Of a stretch of DNA of 11,091 nucleotides, positions 5,482 to 11,091 are shown piece by piece. The translations under genes were made by a program, and so were the position numbers. How positions within the stretch are numbered: the first letter of the stretch is position 1; each line of letters opens with the position of its first letter. This DNA is from Christensenella sp. UBA3944 (GTDB lineage Bacteria; Bacillota; Clostridia; Christensenellales; DTU072). The stretch spans positions 6,613-17,703 of the forward strand of contig DGDU01000034.1 in the NCBI GenBank assembly GCA_002385605.1. Reading direction: 5' to 3'. The notes under the pieces were generated by a model. It was not told the origin of the DNA. It saw only the letters and a program-made list of their open reading frames with translations, and did no database searches.

Positions 5482-7655
5482 ATAAATTCCTTAAGAAGGC
5501 TGTATCTTTCGGCTACATAGTTGTTACTGACCATTCTTTTTAGTATCCTTACGGGGCCGACAATAATGACGCCCTCCCTCGCCCTGGTGACGGCGGTGTA
5601 AAGGAGGTTGCGGTTTAGAAGCATATAACCGCCCGAGGAAAGGACGAGAATGACGGCTTTGAACTCGGAACCCTGGCTCTTATGCACGCTGACGGCATAG
5701 GCGGGGATGAGGTCTTCCCTTGTTTCGGAATCGTATATGACGGTCTTGCCGTCCTCGAACTCGACTTCCAGTATGTCGCTGTCGAGGTAGGTGATATAGC
5801 CGATGTCGCCGTTGAATACGCCCTCGCCGCGCTCGTTGCCCTTCTTCCACTGTATGTTGTAGTTGTTGGAGGCCTGCATGACTTTGTCGCCCTCGCGGAA
5901 GAGTGAGCCGTTTATGACGATTTCCTTTCCGTGTGGGTTGAGGGCCTTCTGGATGGCGAGGTTAAGGCTGTGGACGCCCGCGCCGCCCTTCTTTACAGGG
6001 GCGAGAACCTGGATTTCCCGCGGGGTGCAGCTAAAGTAGCCCGGAAGCCTCGTTGTGAGAAGGGAAACAACGGTTTCGACCTGCTCGTTTTCGTCATCGA
6101 TGTTCATTACAAAGAAGTCTTTGGATGAGTTGTCGATGAGGGGCATTTCGCCGCGGTTGATGCGGTGGGCGTTTACCACTATGAGGCTGCCCGCCTCCTG
6201 CCTGTATATCTCGGTGAGGGAAATTACGGGGATGGCGCCGCTGCCGATGATGTCGGCAAGGATGTTGCCCGCCGCCACCGAGGGGAGCTGGTCTTTGTCA
6301 CCTACAAGCACAAGGCGCGCGCCCGAAGGCATGGCTTTGAGGAGGGCGTTAAAGATGTAGATATCCGCCATGCTTATTTCGTCGACGATTACGGCGTCGG
6401 CGTCTAGGTGGTTGAGCTCGTTGAACTTGAATGTCGGTTTGCCCGTCGAGAAGTCCATGCCGAGAAGGCGGTGGATGGTCTTTGCCTCGCCGGCCGTTGC
6501 CTCGGTGAGGCGCTTGGACGCCCTGCCCGTGGGGGCGGCTAGCAAGACTTTGAGCCCTCTGGCATTCATGAGCGAAAGGATGCACTTTATTATGGTGGTT
6601 TTGCCCGTGCCGGGGCCGCCCGTGAGGACAACCGCGCCCTTGTTGAGGGCGAGGGTGACGGCCTCCCTTTGTTTTTGGTGGAGCTTTATGCCGTTTTGCT
6701 CTTCGTACCTGTCGAGCTCGCCGTCTATGTTTATGTCAAGGTCCTGCGCTTCGCCGTCGATTTTAAGGAGTTTGGCGGCGATGGAGTTTTCCATATTGTA
6801 GTTTACCGAAAGGGCGTAAACCTCGCGGACAATTTCGCCGCTTTCGTTGCGCTGGCGGTAAAGCTTGATTTTGTCGTTTATCTGCATATAAGGGAGGCAG
6901 CCCCTGATGCGCTCGTCGGTGTCCGCCCTTATAAGCCGTTGGGTTTCGGAAATGAGCTTGTCGGCGGGGAGGCAGGTGTGCCCGTTGCGGGAGGCGGCCT
7001 CCTGCAAAACATGCGTGATTGCGGCCATTACCCTGAAGTCGCTGTCGCGCTCTACACCCAGCTTTTCGGCTATTTTGTCGGCGGTGAGAAAACCTATACC
7101 CTCGACATCCTCGACAAGCCTGTACGGGTTTTCGGTGACTATGTCCCTGGTCTGGTCGCCGTAGGCGCGGTAGATTTTGAGGGACTGCCCCATCGAAATG
7201 CCGTGCTTTTGCAAAAACAGCAGCGTGTTCTGCATTTCGGAGTGGGCGCGGAAGGCGTCTGCTATATCCTTAGCCCGCAAAGCGCCTATGCCCTTTATTT
7301 CGGTTAGGCGCTCGGGGGCTTTTTCTAAAATCTCGAGGGTTTTTAGCCCGAAATGGGACACGATTGCCTCGGCTGTGACGGCGCCGACGCCCTTGAACAG
7401 CCCGCTCGCGAGGTAGTTTATTATGCCCGCCCTGTCGGTGGGCGCCTCGAACATTACCTCGGTAACCTCGAACTGCTCGCCGTACTTGGGGCTTACCCTG
7501 AACTCGCCGACAAGCGAGAGGACTTCGCCCTCCCGTATAATGGGAAAAATGCCGAAGGCAGTAATAAACCCGTCTTCGGCAGAAATGTTAACTACGGTAT
7601 AACCGTTTTCCTCGTTGCGAAAAACGATGTTTTCGACGATTCCTTTAATTATCAT
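5439..7655 (-). CDS. recD2: RecD2-type ATP-dependent DNA helicase
   Basis: RecD2 is a 5'-to-3' SF1B helicase found in bacteria without RecBC; in Bacillus and Deinococcus it acts in repair and replication-fork upkeep. The 738-residue chain (from MIIKGIVENI) shows the N-terminal domain, three helix-hairpin-helix segments (FKGVGAVTAEAI near 87, IKGIGALRAKDI near 120, VEGIGFLTADKI near 184), then the helicase core: Walker A GGPGTGKT at 346-353, Walker B VIVDE at 422-426, GDKDQLPSV at 452-460, EIYRQ near 482-486, VSVHKSQGSEF near 655-665 and YTAVTRARE near 686-694. An upstream in-frame ATG at 7742 was rejected because its 29 extra residues are only metK read in another frame. The start overlaps the metK stop by 11 bases with no clear ribosome binding site, so translational coupling to metK is likely. 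Confidence 0.96.
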   Translation of the reverse strand: MIIKGIVENIVFRNEENGYTVVNISAEDGFITAFGIFPIIREGEVLSLVGEFRVSPKYGEQFEVTEVMFEAPTDRAGIINYLASGLFKGVGAVTAEAIVSHFGLKTLEILEKAPERLTEIKGIGALRAKDIADAFRAHSEMQNTLLFLQKHGISMGQSLKIYRAYGDQTRDIVTENPYRLVEDVEGIGFLTADKIAEKLGVERDSDFRVMAAITHVLQEAASRNGHTCLPADKLISETQRLIRADTDERIRGCLPYMQINDKIKLYRQRNESGEIVREVYALSVNYNMENSIAAKLLKIDGEAQDLDINIDGELDRYEEQNGIKLHQKQREAVTLALNKGAVVLTGGPGTGKTTIIKCILSLMNARGLKVLLAAPTGRASKRLTEATAGEAKTIHRLLGMDFSTGKPTFKFNELNHLDADAVIVDEISMADIYIFNALLKAMPSGARLVLVGDKDQLPSVAAGNILADIIGSGAIPVISLTEIYRQEAGSLIVVNAHRINRGEMPLIDNSSKDFFVMNIDDENEQVETVVSLLTTRLPGYFSCTPREIQVLAPVKKGGAGVHSLNLAIQKALNPHGKEIVINGSLFREGDKVMQASNNYNIQWKKGNERGEGVFNGDIGYITYLDSDILEVEFEDGKTVIYDSETREDLIPAYAVSVHKSQGSEFKAVILVLSSGGYMLLNRNLLYTAVTRAREGVIIVGPVRILKRMVSNNYVAERYSLLKEFIWENLRKAKLLKGE

Positions 7656-8826
7656 TAAGAAGTCTGGCAAGCTCGCCCGCCATGTCTGTACTCTCCCAGC
7701 TGAAGCCGCTTCTGCCGAAGTGACCGTAAGCGGCCGTGGCAAGATATTGGGGTTTTGCCAGCCCGAGTTTGTCTATCATGGCTTTGGGGCGGAAGTCAAA
7801 GTACTTGGGCAGCGCCTCGGCAATCTTGTTGTCGGGGAGTTTGCCCGTACCGAAAGTGTTCACATATATGGCTATTGGCTTTGCCTTGCCTATGGCGTAG
7901 GCTACCTGAATCTCGCACTTGGAGGCGAGCCCCGCTGCCACTATGTTCTTTGCCACATAGCGGGCAAAGTAGGTGGCGCTTCTGTCTACCTTCGTGGGGT
8001 CTTTGCCCGAGAAGGAGCCGCCGCCGTGGGGGGCGTAGCCGCCGTAGGTGTCCACTATTATCTTGCGTCCCGTAAGGCCGCTGTCGCCCTGCGGCCCGCC
8101 TATTACGAAGCGGCCGGTGGGGTTGATATACATCTTGGTGTTTTCGTCCAAAAGATTTGCGGGAATCGCCGCCCTGATGACATGTTCTTCGATATCCTTG
8201 CGGAGCGTTTGGATGTCGACATCGGGGTTGTGCTGGGTGGATACCACCACGGCCTCTACCCTTAGTGGCTTGCCGTCTTCGTACTCTACCGTAACCTGGG
8301 CCTTGCCGTCGGGGCGGATGTACTTTATAATACCCTCTTTGCGCACTTCGGCCAGCCTCTTGGTGAGCCTGTGGGCGAGCACTATCGCCATGGGCATATA
8401 TTCTTCTGTTTCGTCGCAGGCGTAGCCGAACATCATGCCCTGGTCGCCGGCGCCTATTTGGTCATAAGCGTCGGAACCCGTGGCGCGGTGCTCTAAGCTG
8501 TTGTTTACGCCCATCGCGATGTCGGGGGACTGCTCGTTGATTGCCACAAGCACGGCGCAGGTGCGGTAGTCGAAGCCGTACTCGGCGTTGTCGTAACCTA
8601 TGTTTTTAACCGTTTCTCTTACTATGGCGGGGATGTCCACATACCCTTTGGATATGCTTACCTCGCCTATCACAAGCACAAGCCCCGTAGTCGCGGTGAC
8701 CTCGCACGCCACGCGGGCGTTTTGGTCCTGCGCGAGAAAAGCATCCAGAAGCGCATCGGCTATCTGGTCGCAAACCTTATCCGGATGCCCCTCGGTAACG
8801 CTTTCCGAACTGAAAAAGTATCTCAT
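7645..8826 (-). CDS. metK: S-adenosylmethionine synthetase
   Basis: MetK makes SAM from methionine and ATP in the cytosol. The 393-residue protein is full length, with SESVTEGHPDKVCDQI at residues 7-22 (catalytic H14), the signature GAGDQG at 125-130, GPQGDSGLTGRK at 244-255, the P-loop-like GGGSFSGKDPTKVDRS at 268-283 (GGGAFSGKD in most relatives) and YGHFGR at 367-372. The start at 8826 has AAGGAGA (8837-8831) 4 bases upstream. Only 21 bases separate it from the rpoC stop, so there is no room for a SAM riboswitch, T-box or separate leader, and it appears to be transcribed as part of the rpoBC operon. It is followed by recD2 with an 11-base overlap. Confidence 0.98.
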   Translation of the reverse strand: MRYFFSSESVTEGHPDKVCDQIADALLDAFLAQDQNARVACEVTATTGLVLVIGEVSISKGYVDIPAIVRETVKNIGYDNAEYGFDYRTCAVLVAINEQSPDIAMGVNNSLEHRATGSDAYDQIGAGDQGMMFGYACDETEEYMPMAIVLAHRLTKRLAEVRKEGIIKYIRPDGKAQVTVEYEDGKPLRVEAVVVSTQHNPDVDIQTLRKDIEEHVIRAAIPANLLDENTKMYINPTGRFVIGGPQGDSGLTGRKIIVDTYGGYAPHGGGSFSGKDPTKVDRSATYFARYVAKNIVAAGLASKCEIQVAYAIGKAKPIAIYVNTFGTGKLPDNKIAEALPKYFDFRPKAMIDKLGLAKPQYLATAAYGHFGRSGFSWESTDMAGELARLLNDN

Positions 8827-8830
8827 GCTT

Positions 8831-8837
8831 TCTCCTT
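8831..8837 (-). promoter_or_regulatory. Shine-Dalgarno site of metK
   Basis: AAGGAGA on the minus strand, 4 bases before the metK ATG and almost filling the 21-base rpoC-metK gap. It shows metK can be initiated independently although it lacks a leader of its own. Confidence 0.85.
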
Positions 8838-8847
8838 ATGGCGTATG

Positions 8848-11091
8848 TTATTCCTCTGTTTCGTCGCTGTCGTAGTAGTCTTCGAACTCGGCGGGCTCGG
8901 TGGCAACGGCTTCGGCTATGGGCTTGGGAGCCTCTACCTTCTCTATGTTGATATTCCTGTATATCTTGAGCCCTGTGCCGGCGGGTATGAGCTTGCCGAT
9001 GATGACATTTTCTTTGAGGCCGATGAGGTGGTCGGTCTTGGCCTTGATGGCCGCGTCGGTGAGTACCCTTGCCGTCTCCTGGAAGGATGCCGCGGAGAGG
9101 AAGGACTCGGTGGCGAGGGCGGCCTTGGAGATACCGAGCAGTACGCGGTTTGCCGTAGCCGTTACGCCGCCTTGTGCGAGAACTCTCTCGTTCTCCTCTT
9201 CGATGCGGTTGATGTCAACAAGCTCGTTCATGAGCAGGTCGGTATCGTTGGGCTCGTTGATGCGTACCTTGCGCAGCATTTGGCGGACTATGATTTCGAT
9301 GTGCTTGTCGTTGATGTGAACGCCGTTGGAGCGGTAAGCCGACTGCACCTCGCGGATCATGGCTTCCTGTACGCCCTGCACGCCCTTGGTGCGGAGTATC
9401 TCCTGCGGGTTGACGGAACCGTCGGTTATGGGGTCGCCCGCTTCTATGAGCTGCCCGTTCTTTACAAGCAGCTTCTTGGCAATGGGAATCTTGTATTCGA
9501 AGGAGGTGTCGGTGCCCGTAACTGTTACGACGGTCTGCCTCTCTTCTTCCCTGAGAGTTACTATACCCTTGATGTCCGAAATGACGGCTTCGCCCTTCGG
9601 CCTGCGCGCTTCGAACAGCTCGACCACCCTGGGTAGACCTTGCGTTATGTCGCCGCTGGTCGCAACACCGCCGGTGTGGAAGGTTCTCATCGTGAGCTGC
9701 GTGCCGGGCTCGCCTATCGACTGGGCTGCTATGATACCAACCGCTTCGCCGACTTTAACGGCGTTCCAGGATGCCATATTGGCGCCGTAGCACTTGGAGC
9801 AGACGCCGAGCTTGGCTTTGCACGAAAGCACCGAGCGGATGCGGACTTCCTTTATGCCCGCAGCCTTGATGGCCTTTGCCATCTCTTCGGTTATCATTGT
9901 GTCTTCGGGCACTATGACTTCGCCCGTCTTGGGATTGGCTATGCTGCCTATGGAGTATCTTCCGATCATGCGCTCGGCGATATCCTCGATGAGCCTGCCG
10001 CTCTGGTCGTAGATATCCCTTACGACGAAGCCGCGCTTGTCGCCGCAATCTTCTTCCCTGATGGTGACATCGTGGGCGACATCAACAAGACGGCGGGTGA
10101 GGTAACCCGAGTCTGCCGTTTTGATAGCGGTGTCCGCGCCGCCTTTACGAGCGCCGTGCGACGAGATGAAGTACTCGAGAACGGAGAGGCCTTCGCGGAA
10201 GGAGGACTTAACGGGTATTTCTATAACCTTACCTGTCGGGTCGTTCATAAGGCCGCGCATACCGGAGAGCTGTTTGATCTGCTGCATGCTGCCGCGCGCG
10301 CCCGAGTCCGCCATCATCCAGATGGGGTTAAACCTGTCGAACTGCCTGAAGTTTTCCTCGAGGTTCTTTTCTACGGCGTTGGTCGCCTCTTCCCAAATCT
10401 TTATTGTGTCCTTATAGCGCTCTTCTTCGGTGAGCTCGCCGCGGCGGAAGCTCTTTTCTACCTTGAGAACGGCTTCTTCGGCCTCGCGGAGTATATCCTG
10501 CTTGAGGCTGGGGACCTGCATATCGAATACGCTGGTGGTTATGGCGCCTATCGTGCTGAACTTGAAGCCCAAAGCCTTGATTCTGTCGAGAACCTTGGCA
10601 ACCTCGGTGCTGCCCTTCTGCTTAAAGCACCTTTCGACTATCTGCGAAAGCTGCTTCTTGCCTACAAGGTAGTCTACCTCGAGGTCGAGTTGCTGCTCGG
10701 GGGTTTCGCGGGGCACGATGCCGAGATCCTGCGGGAGAGCCTCGTTGAATATGATTCTGCCGACGGTGGTCTTGATTCTCTTGGAGTACCTTACGCCGTC
10801 TATCTCTTTGGTCATACGCACTTCGATGCGCGCCTGAAGCTCTATGTCGCCTATCTGGTAAGCCATCTTGGCTTCGGCGGGGCTGGTGAATACCCTGCCT
10901 TCGCCCCTGGCGTTCTGCTTCTCCATGGTGAGGTAGTAGATACCTATAACCATATCCTGGGTGGGAACTACTATCGGCTTGCCGTCGGAGGGCTTAAGTA
11001 TGTTGTTGGTGGAGAGCATAAGGAACCTTGCCTCTACCTGGGCGGCTATGGAAAGCGGAACATGTACCGCCATCTGGTCGCCGTCGAAGTC
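8848..11091 (-). CDS. rpoC: RNA polymerase beta' subunit, C-terminal part (cut by window edge)
   Basis: This is the last 747 residues of beta', entering exactly at the catalytic DFDGDQ motif whose three aspartates hold the active-site magnesium; the in-frame reading runs to base 11091, so no start is expected here. Numbering from the first visible residue, the sequence has MADSGARGSMQQIKQLSGMRG near 260, the bridge helix with SHGARKGGADTA and DSGYLTRRLV near 310-336, a complete second zinc site (C349, C424, C431, C434) and the trigger loop MRTFHTGG near 468-475. The later jaw and clamp segments include SIGEPGTQL and ENVIIGKLIPAGTG. The chain ends in an acidic tail. I see no large lineage insertions or damage. 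metK follows 21 bases after the TAA with no terminator between. Confidence 0.98.
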   Translation of the reverse strand, partial: DFDGDQMAVHVPLSIAAQVEARFLMLSTNNILKPSDGKPIVVPTQDMVIGIYYLTMEKQNARGEGRVFTSPAEAKMAYQIGDIELQARIEVRMTKEIDGVRYSKRIKTTVGRIIFNEALPQDLGIVPRETPEQQLDLEVDYLVGKKQLSQIVERCFKQKGSTEVAKVLDRIKALGFKFSTIGAITTSVFDMQVPSLKQDILREAEEAVLKVEKSFRRGELTEEERYKDTIKIWEEATNAVEKNLEENFRQFDRFNPIWMMADSGARGSMQQIKQLSGMRGLMNDPTGKVIEIPVKSSFREGLSVLEYFISSHGARKGGADTAIKTADSGYLTRRLVDVAHDVTIREEDCGDKRGFVVRDIYDQSGRLIEDIAERMIGRYSIGSIANPKTGEVIVPEDTMITEEMAKAIKAAGIKEVRIRSVLSCKAKLGVCSKCYGANMASWNAVKVGEAVGIIAAQSIGEPGTQLTMRTFHTGGVATSGDITQGLPRVVELFEARRPKGEAVISDIKGIVTLREEERQTVVTVTGTDTSFEYKIPIAKKLLVKNGQLIEAGDPITDGSVNPQEILRTKGVQGVQEAMIREVQSAYRSNGVHINDKHIEIIVRQMLRKVRINEPNDTDLLMNELVDINRIEEENERVLAQGGVTATANRVLLGISKAALATESFLSAASFQETARVLTDAAIKAKTDHLIGLKENVIIGKLIPAGTGLKIYRNINIEKVEAPKPIAEAVATEPAEFEDYYDSDETEE

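Noticed and set aside
7656..7742. An upstream in-frame ATG extending recD2 by 29 residues
   Set aside because: The extension is the metK 3' end read in another frame and resembles no RecD2 N-terminus, whereas the ATG at 7655 gives the standard start.
1..11091. A new defence, mobile or biosynthetic system
   Set aside because: All accepted genes are conserved housekeeping genes, full length apart from rpoC at the edge. There are no long direct repeats, integrase or transposase genes, tRNA genes or hypothetical genes, and no abrupt change in composition marking an insertion.

Overview
The window reads as chromosomal DNA from a Gram-positive, Firmicutes/Clostridia-like bacterium. An L7Ae/YbxF-type K-turn protein lies directly before rpsL-rpsG-fusA, which is a Firmicutes str-operon trait. 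S12 and S7 are of the short Firmicutes type, ribosome binding sites are strong, and a metK-recD2-comF run is present. No lineage below that level can be named from the sequence alone. Every gene I accept is on the minus strand, so transcription runs from high to low coordinates.

In transcription order: the C-terminal part of rpoC (11091-8848, entering the window inside the catalytic DFDGD motif); metK (8826-7645); recD2 (7655-5439); comF (5481-4711); tsaD (4701-3652); a 94-base gap with a perfect consensus sigma-A promoter; an L7Ae-like ribosomal protein gene (3515-3267); rpsL (3203-2832); rpsG (2790-2320); a 187-base structured leader with a terminator-like hairpin; fusA (2132-63); and an A-rich spacer at the window edge, where tuf would be expected.

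The genes fall into two transcriptional blocks. The upstream block is rpoC-metK-recD2-comF-tsaD, with gaps of 21 bases, -11 (overlap), -43 (overlap) and 9 bases and no visible terminator, so it looks like one unit running on from rpoBC. The downstream block (L7Ae-like, rpsL, rpsG, fusA) is the translation-machinery str operon with its own strong promoter. Its last gene, fusA, appears to have its own leader that could tune EF-G against S12/S7. In many Firmicutes rpoC is followed directly by the L7Ae gene; here four housekeeping genes (SAM synthesis, a RecD-like helicase, a ComF phosphoribosyltransferase-like protein, t6A tRNA modification) sit between them.

I found no mobile element, CRISPR array, tRNA, rRNA, toxin or defence gene. 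There is no stretch over 300 bases without a gene. I do not see a new multi-gene system. The points most worth following are the S12 lysine-to-arginine change at residue 88, the fusA leader with mutually exclusive hairpins, the consensus promoter, and the unusual gene order.
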